Assembly: GCA_021325375.1 (NCBI GenBank)
Contig: JAJPHG010000041.1
Span: forward strand, 124,001-188,000
Source: Alphaproteobacteria bacterium
GTDB lineage: Bacteria > Pseudomonadota > Alphaproteobacteria > Micropepsales > Micropepsaceae
DNA length: 64,000 bases
Direction of reading: 5' to 3'
Part shown: in pieces, positions 7,597 through 16,730 of the stretch
Numbering within the stretch: position 1 is the first letter of the stretch
Layout: each line of letters opens with the position of its first letter
The notes under the pieces: generated by a model
The model's database searches: none
Told to the model about the DNA's origin: nothing
The model's input: the letters and a program-made list of their open reading frames with translations, nothing else
Made by a program: the position numbers and the translations under genes

Positions 7597-9627
7597 ATGA
7601 TCCGAAGCATTCTGTTCGCTTGTGCGGCGCTTTGCGCGTCCCAGGCTCTCGCCGAGACGCCGGTCGACCAGCTCGCCAAGCCGCCCAAAGACGCAACAGT
7701 CTGGACGCTCACCTCCAGCAACGGCGCCTCGCGCCACGGCCAGGTATCGATGTGGACGACGCCCGACGGCACGCACTGGTCGCGCTTCAGCTTCAACCTG
7801 CGCGGCTTCGTCAGCGAGACGGACGAGCAGAACCGCTTCGCGCCCGACGGCTCGCTGACCAGCATCGTCGTGCGCGGCAAGACCCCGCAGGGCGACGCGG
7901 CCGAGAGCTACGAGGTCAAGGACGGCACGTACACCTTCACCAGCCCCGTCGATCACGGCACGGGCAAGGCCTCGCCCGACCTCGTCTATGTCGCGTTCGG
8001 CGGCACGATCGATTCCTTCAACCCGATCATCGACAAGATGATGAAGTCGCCGGACCATTCGGTCGGCCTGCTGCCGTCCGGCCGCGGCGCGATGGAGAAG
8101 CTCACGACGCTGGAGGTCTCCAACGGCAAGGAGAAGAAGACGCTGACCGCCTATGGGATCACCGGCTTCGGCCTCTCGCCGCAGCCGGTGTGGATGGACG
8201 GCGACAAGCTGTTCGGCGTCGCCGGCGTGGTCTCGTTCCTGCCCGAGGGCTGGGAGAAAGCCGGCGAGGCGATGAGCAAGGCGCAGGACGATGCGCTCGC
8301 CAAGCGCGCGCCCGCGCTGATGGCCGCGATCGCCAAGACGCCCGCGGGCCCGGTCGCGTTCAAGGACGTCAAGCTCTTCGACTCCGACGCGCTCAAGTTC
8401 CGCGACCACGAGACGGTCGTGGTCGACGGCGGGCGCATCACCGAAGTCGGCGAGAACGCGAAGATCCCGGCGAATGCGCAGGTGATCGACGGCGCGGGCA
8501 AGACGCTCGTGCCCGGCCTTTGGGACAACCATCAGCATTATGGCGACGATTCCACCGGCCCGCTGCTGCTCGCGTCGGGCATCACCAGCGTGCGAGATCC
8601 GGGCAACCAGCCCGAGGAACTGATGGCGCGCAAGAAGCGCATCGACGATGGCCAGCTCCTCGGCCAGCGCATCGTGCCCTCGCTCCTGATCGACGGACCG
8701 GGGCCCTACACCGCCCAGGTCGCGGTCGTCGTGCACAATGTCGACGAGGCGCTGGCGGCGGTGCACCGCGCCAAGGACAGCGGCTATTTCGGCATCAAGA
8801 TCTACGGCTCGATGGATCCTGCCTGGGTCAAGCCGATGGCCGACCTCGCCCATCAGCTCAGCCTGCACGTCCACGGCCACATCCCGCACGGCATGCGCCC
8901 GCTGGACGCTGTGCGCGCGGGCTATGACGAGATCACGCACATCAATTTCGTGATGATGCAGGCGATGCCGGACGACATCGTCAAGAACTCGAACGGCATG
9001 AACCGTTTCGTCGGCACCGGCAAATACGCCAAGGACGTCGATCTGCATTCGCCCGCGATGACGGCCTATCTCGACGAGCTGGCACAGCGCCACATCGCGG
9101 TCGATCCCACGCTGGTGACGTTCGAGGGCCTCTACGTCCCCGACGCGGGCACCTACCCCGCCGCCGACGCGCCCTATATCGACACGCTGCCGTCGCAGTT
9201 CGCGCGCGGCTTCCTGCAGACCGCGATGGCGCCGACGCCCGATCTGTCGCGCGCCGACATGCGCGCGAGCTTCGCCAAGCTCAAGGCGCTGATCCCCGAG
9301 CTCGAGCGCCGCCACATCCGCCTGCTCGCGGGCACCGACGGCGTGGGCTTCGAGTTGATCCGCGAGCTCGAGCTCTATGTCGAGGCAGGATTGACGCCGG
9401 AAGAGGCGCTCGCTTGCGCCACGATCAACCCGGCGGTCGTCTACGGCATGGCGGACAAGACGGGCTCGATCGCCAAGGGCAAGCTCGCCGAGCTCGCTCT
9501 GATCGACGGCGATCCGTCCAAGAAGATCGGCGACCTTCGCCAGGTTGAGCTCGTGATGCGCGACGGCAAGCTGATGAAGGCCTCCGACCTGCGCGCCTCG
9601 CTCGGGATCTCGGGGCCGCCGAAGTAG
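7597..9627 (+). CDS. Exported amidohydrolase-family metal-dependent hydrolase
   Basis: A 676-aa protein with a signal peptide (MIRSILFACAALCASQALA, cut near residue 19) behind a GAGGGG ribosome site. The C-terminal two thirds is an amidohydrolase barrel: VPGLWDNHQHYG gives the HxH metal pair at residues 312/314, LHVHGHIPHG (about 424-430) and THINF supply further His ligands, and GTDGVG (about 580) the terminal Asp, followed by the usual GSIAKGKLAELALID beta-sandwich return. The first ~200 residues form an extra domain I cannot assign. Likely a periplasmic hydrolase of cyclic amides, dipeptides or similar; substrate not predictable. Confidence 0.85.
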   Translation: MIRSILFACAALCASQALAETPVDQLAKPPKDATVWTLTSSNGASRHGQVSMWTTPDGTHWSRFSFNLRGFVSETDEQNRFAPDGSLTSIVVRGKTPQGDAAESYEVKDGTYTFTSPVDHGTGKASPDLVYVAFGGTIDSFNPIIDKMMKSPDHSVGLLPSGRGAMEKLTTLEVSNGKEKKTLTAYGITGFGLSPQPVWMDGDKLFGVAGVVSFLPEGWEKAGEAMSKAQDDALAKRAPALMAAIAKTPAGPVAFKDVKLFDSDALKFRDHETVVVDGGRITEVGENAKIPANAQVIDGAGKTLVPGLWDNHQHYGDDSTGPLLLASGITSVRDPGNQPEELMARKKRIDDGQLLGQRIVPSLLIDGPGPYTAQVAVVVHNVDEALAAVHRAKDSGYFGIKIYGSMDPAWVKPMADLAHQLSLHVHGHIPHGMRPLDAVRAGYDEITHINFVMMQAMPDDIVKNSNGMNRFVGTGKYAKDVDLHSPAMTAYLDELAQRHIAVDPTLVTFEGLYVPDAGTYPAADAPYIDTLPSQFARGFLQTAMAPTPDLSRADMRASFAKLKALIPELERRHIRLLAGTDGVGFELIRELELYVEAGLTPEEALACATINPAVVYGMADKTGSIAKGKLAELALIDGDPSKKIGDLRQVELVMRDGKLMKASDLRASLGISGPPK

Positions 9628-9635
9628 CATCATTG

Positions 9636-9727
9636 ACCCTCCCCTTGAGGGAGGGTCGAAAAATGCAAAGCATTTTTCGGGGAGGGGTGACGGCGGCGAG
9701 ACCGGTCCCCTCCCTCAAGGGGAGGGT
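9636..9727 (+). repeat. REP-like nested palindromic element
   Basis: Two perfect 20-base inverted arms (9636-9655 and 9708-9727) enclose a second perfect hairpin with 10-base arms (9657-9666 and 9670-9679, loop AAA). The unit lies in the 3' flank of the amidohydrolase gene and just before the D-cysteine desulfhydrase-like gene. It is non-coding and may act as a terminator or be a mobile REP/MITE-like repeat of this genome; only one full copy is in the window. Confidence 0.85.
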
Positions 9728-9799
9728 TGAAGTGGAAGCGTGCTTGCCGCCACAGCGCGGATTGGCCACACTCCGCCGCCATCCGAACCGAGCGCCGCC

Positions 9800-10804
9800 G
9801 TGCATCTCTCCCGTTTCCCCCGCCAGCGTTTCGCCCATCTGCCCACGCCGCTCGAGCCGATGGAGCGGCTGTCGAAGCATCTGGGCGGACCCAGGCTCTG
9901 GATCAAGCGCGACGACTGCACCGGGCTTTCGGGCGGCGGCAACAAGACGCGCAAGCTGGAGTTCCTGATCGGCGACGCGTTGGCGAAAGGCTGCGACACC
10001 GTCATCACCCAAGGCGCGACACAGTCGAACCATGCGCGCCAGACCGCCGCCGCCGCCGCGCGCTTCGGGCTCGAATGCCATCTGCTGCTCGAGGACCGCA
10101 CCGGGTTCCAATCACCGGACTACACGCTGAACGGCAATGTCCTGCTCGACCGCCTGCACGGCGCGCATCTCTCCAAACGCTCCGGCGGCACCGACATGAA
10201 TGCGGAGATGGAGACGCTCGCCGCCGAACTGCGCGCGAAAGGCAAAAAGCCCTACGTCATCCCGGGCGGCGGATCGAACGCGGTCGGCGCGCTCGGCTAC
10301 GCGAATTGCGCCTTCGAGCTGGTGGCGCAGGCGAACGAGCGCGGCTTGAAGCTCGCCCACGCCGTGCACGCGACCGGCAGCGCCGGGACTCAGGCCGGCT
10401 TCGTCACCGGGCTCGTCGCGATCAATTCCGGCATCCCCGTGCTCGGCATCGGCGTGCGCGCGCCGAAGGAAAAGCAGGAGCAGGCCGTGTTCGCGCTCTG
10501 TGAACGCACCGCCGAGCATCTTGGCGTGCCCGGCATCGTGAAGCGCGAGCACGTCGCGGCGAATTGCGACTATGTGGGTCCCGGCTACGGCCTCCCGACC
10601 GAGGGCATGGCGGAAGCGGTGAAATTGCTCGCGCGTCTGGAAGGCATCCTGCTCGATCCCGTCTACACCGGTAAAGGCATGCACGGGCTGATCGATCTCG
10701 TCGGCAAGGGCTTCTTCGCCAAGGACAGCGACGTCGTGTTCCTGCACACCGGCGGATCGGCGGGGCTGTTCGCCTATCCCGACGCGTTCGATCTGCCGTC
10801 ATGA
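9800..10804 (+). CDS. D-cysteine desulfhydrase / ACC deaminase-like PLP enzyme
   Basis: A 334-aa fold-type II PLP enzyme. [30 protein letters not shown] is the standard opening of D-cysteine desulfhydrase; the Schiff-base Lys is in [26 protein letters not shown] follows, the phosphate-binding loop is [11 protein letters not shown], and the end is [28 protein letters not shown]. It probably deaminates D-cysteine or a related D-amino acid to pyruvate, ammonia and sulfide. GTG 9800 fits the family's usual N-terminus; an upstream GTG at 9740 would add 20 unrelated residues. The stop overlaps the racemase start (ATGA), coupling the two. Confidence 0.85.
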   Translation: MHLSRFPRQRFAHLPTPLEPMERLSKHLGGPRLWIKRDDCTGLSGGGNKTRKLEFLIGDALAKGCDTVITQGATQSNHARQTAAAAARFGLECHLLLEDRTGFQSPDYTLNGNVLLDRLHGAHLSKRSGGTDMNAEMETLAAELRAKGKKPYVIPGGGSNAVGALGYANCAFELVAQANERGLKLAHAVHATGSAGTQAGFVTGLVAINSGIPVLGIGVRAPKEKQEQAVFALCERTAEHLGVPGIVKREHVAANCDYVGPGYGLPTEGMAEAVKLLARLEGILLDPVYTGKGMHGLIDLVGKGFFAKDSDVVFLHTGGSAGLFAYPDAFDLPS

Positions 10805-11511
10805 GCCAGCCGGAAATGATCGCGGGCGTCATCGGCGGCATGGGGCCGGAGGCGACGGTCGATTTCCTGCGCCGCGTGGTAGCCGCCACTCCGGCCGCGG
10901 ACGATGTGGATCACATCCGCGTCCTCGTCGACAACAATCCGAAGATTCCGTCGCGGCTCGCAGCCCTCGTCGACGGAAATGGCGAAGATCCTCTGCCTAG
11001 CCTGATCGCCATGGCGCTCGGCCTGAAGCGGCAAGGTGCCCAATTCCTGGTCATCCCCTGCAACACCGCGCACTACTACCTGCCGCGTATCGCCGAGGCC
11101 GTCCAACTTCCGGTGATCGATATGGTTGGCCTCGCAATTTCGAAGCTTGGAGAATTTTCGCCAAGGCCACGCAAGATCGGCATGCTCGCCTCACCCGCAG
11201 TGCAAAAAGTCGGGCTCTACGCCCATCGCCTGGAGGACAAGGGCTACATCGCGCTATTTCCCGATGATGAAGGTGAGGCGCGCATGCTGGGCGTCATCCG
11301 CGCAGTTAAGGCAGGCCGCGCGACCGATGAAATCAAGCGCGACTACGACGATGTCGCGTCCTCGCTCGAACGCGCCGGTGCCGATGGATTCATAATCGCC
11401 TGCACGGAGCTTTCCGTGCTCGGTCCGCCACAAAGCACGCGACTGCCATGGGTCGATGCTCTCGAAGAACTCGCAAAGACAACAGTTTGGGTGGCAAAAG
11501 GCGCTATTTGA
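10801..11511 (+). CDS. Aspartate/glutamate racemase family protein
   Basis: A 236-aa cofactor-independent racemase-fold protein. It opens with [14 protein letters not shown] and has the two catalytic Cys motifs, [10 protein letters not shown] and [10 protein letters not shown], each in its expected half. It probably interconverts L- and D-forms of Asp, Glu or a related amino acid. Its start overlaps the stop of the D-cysteine desulfhydrase-like gene, so the pair is likely translated together and handles D-amino acids. Its last 8 bases overlap the convergent acetamidase gene. Confidence 0.88.
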   Translation: MSQPEMIAGVIGGMGPEATVDFLRRVVAATPAADDVDHIRVLVDNNPKIPSRLAALVDGNGEDPLPSLIAMALGLKRQGAQFLVIPCNTAHYYLPRIAEAVQLPVIDMVGLAISKLGEFSPRPRKIGMLASPAVQKVGLYAHRLEDKGYIALFPDDEGEARMLGVIRAVKAGRATDEIKRDYDDVASSLERAGADGFIIACTELSVLGPPQSTRLPWVDALEELAKTTVWVAKGAI

Positions 11512-12511
11512 ACACCCCCTTCGGCAGCATCACGTGGACGCCCTTGTTGCGGTCGACGACTTCAGTGACGTCGACGTCGCCGGCTACGCTCACGAGCATG
11601 TACGCGTCGTCGCGGCTCATATGTTTCGCCGAGACCAGGAAGTCCACCATCTCGCGCACGGCCTTGTGGGCTGCGATGGAGAGGTCGTCGTCGAAGCCCA
11701 TCGCGATGTAATGCGTCGGCGTCTCGGCGCGCGGGTAAGCCACGTGCAAATCCTTGCGCACGACGAATTCCAGCGTGCCGATGAGCGAGGTCTCCATCGC
11801 GGTGACGTCGACCTCGCCGTTGCCCTGGCCGGCATGGCCGTCGCCGATCTCGAACAGCGCGCCCTTGTTCCACACCGGAAGATAGAGCGTCGTGCCGGCG
11901 ACCAGCTCCTTGTTGTCCATGTTGCCGCCGTTGATCGTGGGCGGCGTGGAATCGTAGCGTCCGAAATCGGCCGGCGGCGCGACGCCCATGCTGCCGAAGA
12001 ACGGATGCAGCGGGATCTCGATCCCGGGCCCGAAATTCGCGACCATCCGCTTCCTGTCGAGCGGGATGATCTTGATGCGCGAATAGGGGAAATCGTCGGT
12101 GAGGATGCCCGCCCCGTAGCGGAAGCCGTTATAGGCATAGGGGATCGCAAGATCGATTTTCCGAATGTGGATCTCCAGCGTGTCGCCGGGTTCCGCGCCT
12201 TCGACGTAGACGGGGCCGTTGAGGATATGCCCGCCCGGCCCCTTGTCGGTCACCTTCGCGAAGACGTCGCGCAGCGCCTGCTCGACGTCGCCGGGCGCGA
12301 CGCCGGCTTTCTCCAGCCCGATGGGACTGTTGGTGAGCAGCGTGCGGAACACGACCGTATCGCCCGACTTGATGCGCAGCACCGGCGCCCGCGTCGCGTC
12401 ATAGTTGCCCCAGGCGACCGTGTCCGGCGCGGCGTTGAGGGTGAAGGTCGCGGCGCGGGCGGCAAAGGGTGCCAGCGTCAGCAGAATCAAAGACGCAAGG
12501 ATCGTTTTCAT
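11504..12511 (-). CDS. Exported acetamidase/formamidase family protein
   Basis: A 335-aa protein with a signal peptide (MKTILASLILLTLAPFAARA). The body matches the FmdA/AmdA family: GGHILNGPVYVEGAEPGDTLEI, the NGFRYGAG region, PLHPFFGSMGVAP, NGGNMDNKEL, and GDGHAGQGNGEVDVTAMET, which contains the conserved acidic and His residues. It likely hydrolyses short amides to ammonia and a carboxylic acid in the periplasm; many relatives are cytosolic, so export is notable. Transcribed alone, convergent with the racemase gene and divergent from the membrane protein at 12605. Confidence 0.88.
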   Translation of the reverse strand: MKTILASLILLTLAPFAARAATFTLNAAPDTVAWGNYDATRAPVLRIKSGDTVVFRTLLTNSPIGLEKAGVAPGDVEQALRDVFAKVTDKGPGGHILNGPVYVEGAEPGDTLEIHIRKIDLAIPYAYNGFRYGAGILTDDFPYSRIKIIPLDRKRMVANFGPGIEIPLHPFFGSMGVAPPADFGRYDSTPPTINGGNMDNKELVAGTTLYLPVWNKGALFEIGDGHAGQGNGEVDVTAMETSLIGTLEFVVRKDLHVAYPRAETPTHYIAMGFDDDLSIAAHKAVREMVDFLVSAKHMSRDDAYMLVSVAGDVDVTEVVDRNKGVHVMLPKGVFK

Positions 12512-12604
12512 CGACCATCCATCACGGAATGTATGCTCACTTGACCAGATTTATCCCGGTTCGTCTAATGGCGATAAGGCAATCGCCGAGCGCGGGGGGC
12601 GGGC

Positions 12605-13876
12605 ATGGAAGATGTCGCAAAGCATGCCCTGCTGACGCGGGTCGACATCTCTCTGGCAGCGAGAGCAGCGGCCAATCTCTATTCCGCGCCCTCGACGTTT
12701 CCCCTGCTGATGTATTTGCTGCTCGGCCTCCTGGCAGCGGGCGTGACTGTCGGCGAAAAGACGGCGTACGTGATCGCCATGGTTTCGGTCGCCATGTTCT
12801 CTTGCTACATCACGAGGAAGCGGCTTGATCGCGTCGCCCACGTTGTTTTCTTGATCTTCATTGGTGTTTTGGCGGGCACCGCCGTCGTTGCGGTGTGGCT
12901 GTCCGCGGACGGCTCGGATGGCTTGTACGCAACCCTTCTTCCCATGGTCATCGCCGGCCTTCTGGCCGTCGGCGGATTTCTCGCCTGGCTGGCTTGGCCT
13001 TCCATCCGCCTCCTCGTCGCTCCGCCGACGATGCTGGGGCCGACGCCCGTGGAGATGAACCGAAAGGTCAACGCGTTCCTTGCCTCCAACAGGCAGGCAC
13101 TTCCGCTGCTTCATAAGCCGGAGAACCCCATTCGCGCCACGGTGTATTTCTCGCTCTTCCTGCTTATCCTGATCACGGCCTTTCTGGCTTCCGCTCTGCT
13201 CAGGCAGGTGAGCCTTCTGCCGTTCCTCATCGCGGGTTCGGCTGCGTGGTACATGTGGCGCAGGCACTATGCCTGGAGCGCCGAGAGGCTCATGGCGCAT
13301 GACAAGCGCGCGCCGGTCGTCTTCCTGCGGTCTTTCGTCGACGATGGCGTCAGATTGCGTGCGTCCGGCTTCGTGCCCAGATGGCGCGCGCGCACCATCG
13401 AGGAGGCGATGGCGCCCTTGGCGCGCGGAGTCGGGCCGTTCGTCACTTTCGCGAATCCCGCCAGCCGTCTTCCTCCACTCGGGGCTGCGAAGGCGTTCCA
13501 TACCAACGACACATGGCAGGGCGCCATCGAAGAATGGATCGTCGGCGCAAGATTGATCGTCTTGGCCGCCGGGCGGACCGACTCCGTGAAATGGGAGCTG
13601 GAAAGAATCGACGCCGTCGGCGCGATGCACAAGCTCGTCATCCTGCTGCCGCCGGACCGCAAGGGCCACAAAGGCGAGCGGCTCCAATGGCTGCGCGCCT
13701 ATTTCGCGGCCACCTCTTATGAAGCCGCGATAGGCGAGCTGGACGTCGACAGGACGACAGCACTGGTGTTCCTGCCCGGCCGCCTTCTGGCGATCGGCAA
13801 AAGCTCCACGAAAAAGAGAGAAATCGACTTCATCGTCGCGTTCAACACGGCGATATATGCCACCTTGATGAGCTGA
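12605..13876 (+). CDS. Multi-pass membrane protein with a TIR/SEFIR-like C-terminal domain (unassigned)
   Basis: A 423-aa protein I cannot name. Hydrophobic segments at about 32-49, 54-69, 78-99, 108-130, 178-198 and 202-218 anchor the N-terminal half. The C-terminal half is soluble and shows a recurrent pattern: APVVFLRSFVDD (237-247), TIEEAM (264-269), GPFVTFANPASRLPPLGAAKAF (277-298), Trp304, and ARLIVLAAGRTDSVKWELERI (315-335). A Rossmann-like strand followed by a late Trp-Glu pair (330-331) is reminiscent of TIR/SEFIR-type effector domains, but I cannot confirm this. It stands alone between divergent and co-directional genes. Function unknown. Confidence 0.7.
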   Translation: MEDVAKHALLTRVDISLAARAAANLYSAPSTFPLLMYLLLGLLAAGVTVGEKTAYVIAMVSVAMFSCYITRKRLDRVAHVVFLIFIGVLAGTAVVAVWLSADGSDGLYATLLPMVIAGLLAVGGFLAWLAWPSIRLLVAPPTMLGPTPVEMNRKVNAFLASNRQALPLLHKPENPIRATVYFSLFLLILITAFLASALLRQVSLLPFLIAGSAAWYMWRRHYAWSAERLMAHDKRAPVVFLRSFVDDGVRLRASGFVPRWRARTIEEAMAPLARGVGPFVTFANPASRLPPLGAAKAFHTNDTWQGAIEEWIVGARLIVLAAGRTDSVKWELERIDAVGAMHKLVILLPPDRKGHKGERLQWLRAYFAATSYEAAIGELDVDRTTALVFLPGRLLAIGKSSTKKREIDFIVAFNTAIYATLMS

Positions 13877-13917
13877 AGCGGCATGAGGATCGCCTTGCGC
13901 TGGACCGGAGACATCGG

Positions 13918-15132
13918 GTGAACCGCAAATTCGCGTTCTGGCTGGTCGCGGGGATGGTGGGCGGCATCGCCTTCGGGCTGGGCTGCCATGCCTGGCTCGC
14001 GCCCGCGCAACTTGGCCTCGCGACGGACGTCCTCGGCCTCGTCACCACCATCTTCCTGCGCCTGATCAAGATGATCATCGCGCCGCTCGTGTTCTCGACC
14101 CTGGTCGCGGGCATCGCCCATATGGGAAGCGCGTCCGAGGTCGGCCGCATCGGCGCCAAGGCGCTCGCCTGGTTCCTGTTCGCCTCGATCGTGTCGCTGT
14201 CGCTGGGACTTGCGATGGTGCACCTGTTCCAGCCCGGAATCGGCATGAACCTGCCGAGCGGCGGCGGGGGCCAAGCAGCAGGCGGCATGTCGCTCACCGA
14301 CTTCATCGCCCATCTCGTGCCGCGCTCGATCGCGGAGGCGATGGCGAACAACGAGATCCTGCAGATCGTCGTATTCTCCGTCTTCGTCGGCACCGCCATC
14401 GCCGCCGCGAAGGAGCGCGCCGAGGCCGTCGTCGCCCTCGTCGAGCAGATCGCGGGCATCATGTTCCGGGTCACCAACTATGTGATGCTGTTCGCGCCCG
14501 CCGCAGTGTTCGCGGCCCTCGCCTCCACCGTCGCCACCCAGGGCGCGGGCGTGCTGGTGGTCTATGCGAAATTCGTCGGTGGGTTCTTCGTGGCGCTGGT
14601 GATCCTGTGGGCGCTGCTTCTCACGGCGGCCTATCTTGTCCGCCGCGACCTCAAACTGCTCGGCGCCGCGCGCGGACCGATGCTCATCGCCTTCTCGACG
14701 GCAAGCTCGGAGGCCGCCTATCCGCAGCTGCTCGAACGGCTCGAAGGCCTCGGCCTGTCGCGGCGCATCGTGAGCTTCGTGCTGCCGCTGGGCTATTCCT
14801 TCAACCTCGACGGCGGGATGATGTACCAGACCTTCGCGGTCGTCTTCATCGCGCAGGCCTACGGCATCGATTTGAGCGCGATGCAGCAGCTGAGCCTGCT
14901 GCTGCTCCTGATGGTCACGAGCAAGGGCATGGCCGGCGTGCCGCGCGCCTCTATCGTGGTGGTCGCGGCCGCGCTGCCTTATTTCCATCTTCCCGAGGCC
15001 GGGCTGCTGCTGGTCCTCGCCGTCGACCACATCCTGGACATGGGAAGAAGTGCTACGAATATATTGGGGAACGCGGTCGCCTGCGTGGTGGTGCAGGCTT
15101 GGGAAGGTAAACGGGAGGAAACATCCGCATGA
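13918..15132 (+). CDS. Dicarboxylate/amino acid:cation symporter (DAACS family)
   Basis: A 404-aa inner-membrane transporter of the GltP/DctA family. It shows FLRLIKMIIAPLVFSTLVAGIAHMG, the serine-rich re-entrant loop FSTASSEAAYPQ (hairpin 1), the substrate and cation-binding GYSFNLDGGMMYQTF, and the second hairpin MVTSKGMAGVPRASIVV, ending with LDMGRSATNILGNAVAC. It takes up C4-dicarboxylates or acidic amino acids with H+ or Na+. The start is a GTG at 13918. The stop overlaps the following hydrolase gene by ATGA, so the two form an operon. Confidence 0.93.
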   Translation: MNRKFAFWLVAGMVGGIAFGLGCHAWLAPAQLGLATDVLGLVTTIFLRLIKMIIAPLVFSTLVAGIAHMGSASEVGRIGAKALAWFLFASIVSLSLGLAMVHLFQPGIGMNLPSGGGGQAAGGMSLTDFIAHLVPRSIAEAMANNEILQIVVFSVFVGTAIAAAKERAEAVVALVEQIAGIMFRVTNYVMLFAPAAVFAALASTVATQGAGVLVVYAKFVGGFFVALVILWALLLTAAYLVRRDLKLLGAARGPMLIAFSTASSEAAYPQLLERLEGLGLSRRIVSFVLPLGYSFNLDGGMMYQTFAVVFIAQAYGIDLSAMQQLSLLLLLMVTSKGMAGVPRASIVVVAAALPYFHLPEAGLLLVLAVDHILDMGRSATNILGNAVACVVVQAWEGKREETSA

Positions 15133-16202
15133 AGCTTCTTGACCGCGCCGCGTGCGCCCTGTTGCTGTTCTGTGGCGCCGCGCACGCAGACCCCGTGACG
15201 AAGGAAAGCGATTTCGTCGTCCACGATTTCAAGTTCCGCTCGGGCGAGACGCTCCCCGATCTGCGCCTGCACTACACCACGCTGGGGGCGCCGCATAAGG
15301 ATCGCCATGGCCATGTCGACAACGCGGTGCTCATCCTGCATGGCACCGGCGGTGACGGGCACCAGTTCCTCAGGCCGCAATTCTCGGGCGTGCTGTTCGC
15401 GCCCGGCGGGCTGCTGGATCCGGCGAAGTACTACCTCATCCTTCCCGACGGCATCGGCCACGGCAAATCGTCCAAGCCCAGCGACGGACTGCACGCGCGC
15501 TTCCCGCACTACGATTACGACGACATGGTCGCGGCGCATTATGCACTCGTGACCAAGGGGCTGCATGTCGACCATCTGCGCCTGGTGATGGGCACGTCGA
15601 TGGGCTGCATGCATTCCTTCGTCTGGGGTGAGACCTATCCCGATTTCGTCGATGCGCTGATGCCGCTCGCCTGCCTTCCCGTCCAGATCGCGGGCCGCAA
15701 CCGCATGTGGCGCAAGATGACGATCGACGCGATCAGGAACGACCCCGCCTGGGCGAACGGCGAGTACAAGGATCAGCCCCGCGCAGGCCTGCGCACCGCC
15801 GCCGACATGCTGATGATCGCGGGCGCAGCGCCGCTGCCGATGCAGAAGACCTGGCCCACGCGCGACGCGGTGGATTCGGGCGTCGACGAGGCGATGAACC
15901 GCTATCTCACCACCCTCGACGTCAACGACCTGATGTACCAGGTCGACGCCTCGCGCGATTACGATCCCTCGCCCAAGCTCGGCCTCATCACCGCGCCGGT
16001 GATGTGGGTCAACTCGGCGGACGATTTCATCAACCCGCCCGAGCTCGGCATCGCGGAGAAGGAGGTCACCGAGATCAAGCGCGGCCGCTTCGTGCTCGTG
16101 CCCTTGAGCGAGCAGACCCACGGCCACGGCACGCACACCTGGGCGGTGTTCTGGAAGGACCGGCTGGAAGAGCTGCTCAAGGAGAGCGAGCCCAAGCGTT
16201 GA
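15129..16202 (+). CDS. Secreted MetX-like alpha/beta hydrolase
   Basis: A 357-aa alpha/beta-hydrolase of the homoserine O-acetyltransferase (MetX) subfamily. Signal peptide cleaved after AHA (residue 20). FKFRSGETLPDLRLHYTTLG and NAVLILHGTGGDGHQF are the family's N-terminal strands, the nucleophile elbow is GTSMGCMHS (Ser157), the acid is probably in NSADDFINPPE, and the His in THGHGTHTW. True MetX is cytosolic and makes O-acetylhomoserine; export argues against that role here and for a periplasmic esterase or acyltransferase. Coupled to the upstream symporter by an ATGA overlap, which may import its product. Confidence 0.85.
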   Translation: MKLLDRAACALLLFCGAAHADPVTKESDFVVHDFKFRSGETLPDLRLHYTTLGAPHKDRHGHVDNAVLILHGTGGDGHQFLRPQFSGVLFAPGGLLDPAKYYLILPDGIGHGKSSKPSDGLHARFPHYDYDDMVAAHYALVTKGLHVDHLRLVMGTSMGCMHSFVWGETYPDFVDALMPLACLPVQIAGRNRMWRKMTIDAIRNDPAWANGEYKDQPRAGLRTAADMLMIAGAAPLPMQKTWPTRDAVDSGVDEAMNRYLTTLDVNDLMYQVDASRDYDPSPKLGLITAPVMWVNSADDFINPPELGIAEKEVTEIKRGRFVLVPLSEQTHGHGTHTWAVFWKDRLEELLKESEPKR

Positions 16203-16210
16203 GCCTGTCG

Positions 16211-16624
16211 ATGTGGAAATGGGTTGCGATCTATGGCGCGGCGCTGGCGGCGGGGACGCTGGCGCTGCAATGGCTCGACTACCAGCTTCTGGCGCGGGCG
16301 CATTCCGGCGACATCTATATCTTCCTGATCGCGCTCGGGTTCTTAGGCCTGGGTGTGTTCCTCGGCACAAGGCTGCTGGGCGCGCCCAAGCCGGCCGCAT
16401 TCGACGGCAACCCGAAGGCCCAGGCCGCGCTCGGCATCAGTCCGCGGGAGCTGACGATCCTGAAAGAGCTCGCCGCCGGCCATTCCAACAAGGAGATCGC
16501 GGCGAACCTCAACGTCTCGCCCAACACGGTCAAGACCCACGTCTCGCGGCTGTACGAGAAGCTGGACTCGAGCCGGCGGACGGATGCGATCAACAAGGCA
16601 AGGGAACTGGGGATATTGCCGTGA
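16211..16624 (+). CDS. Membrane-anchored LuxR-type HTH regulator
   Basis: A 137-aa protein with two hydrophobic segments (about 4-22 and 35-55) and a C-terminal LuxR/GerE helix-turn-helix: ISPRELTILKELAAGHSNKEIAANLNVS (split here only for length) followed by PNTVKTHVSRLYEKLDSSRRTDAI. No receiver or ligand domain is present, so the signal would have to act through the membrane part. ATG 16211 is chosen; an in-frame TTG at 16199 overlaps the hydrolase stop and is an alternative. The gene is followed by a repeat region and then a DUF4199 protein; such small LuxR/DUF4199 pairs recur in bacteria and may work together. Confidence 0.85.
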   Translation: MWKWVAIYGAALAAGTLALQWLDYQLLARAHSGDIYIFLIALGFLGLGVFLGTRLLGAPKPAAFDGNPKAQAALGISPRELTILKELAAGHSNKEIAANLNVSPNTVKTHVSRLYEKLDSSRRTDAINKARELGILP

Positions 16625-16651
16625 GCTCACCACCCTCCCCCAAATCGTCAT

Positions 16652-16730
16652 GGCCCGGCTTGTCCGGGCCACCCGCGGACGTCCGCTCGATGGTGCAAGT
16701 TTGCCGTGGGTCGCCCGCATAAAGCGGGCG
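16652..16730 (+). repeat. Pair of REP-like hairpins
   Basis: First hairpin: 7-base arms GGCCCGG/CCGGGCC at 16652-16658 and 16664-16670, loop CTTGT. Second: 7-base arms CGCCCGC/GCGGGCG at 16712-16718 and 16724-16730, loop ATAAA. The surrounding text (CGTCATGGCCCGGCTTGTCC and GCGGGCGATGACGA) is typical of dispersed intergenic repeats in alphaproteobacteria, with the outer CGTCAT/ATGACG also inverted. It lies between the LuxR gene and the DUF4199 gene and could end transcription or stabilise mRNA. Confidence 0.75.

Noticed and set aside
7543-7597. An upstream TTG start for the amidohydrolase
   Set aside because: It would place residues before the signal peptide; ATG 7597 has a GAGGGG ribosome site and begins the signal sequence.
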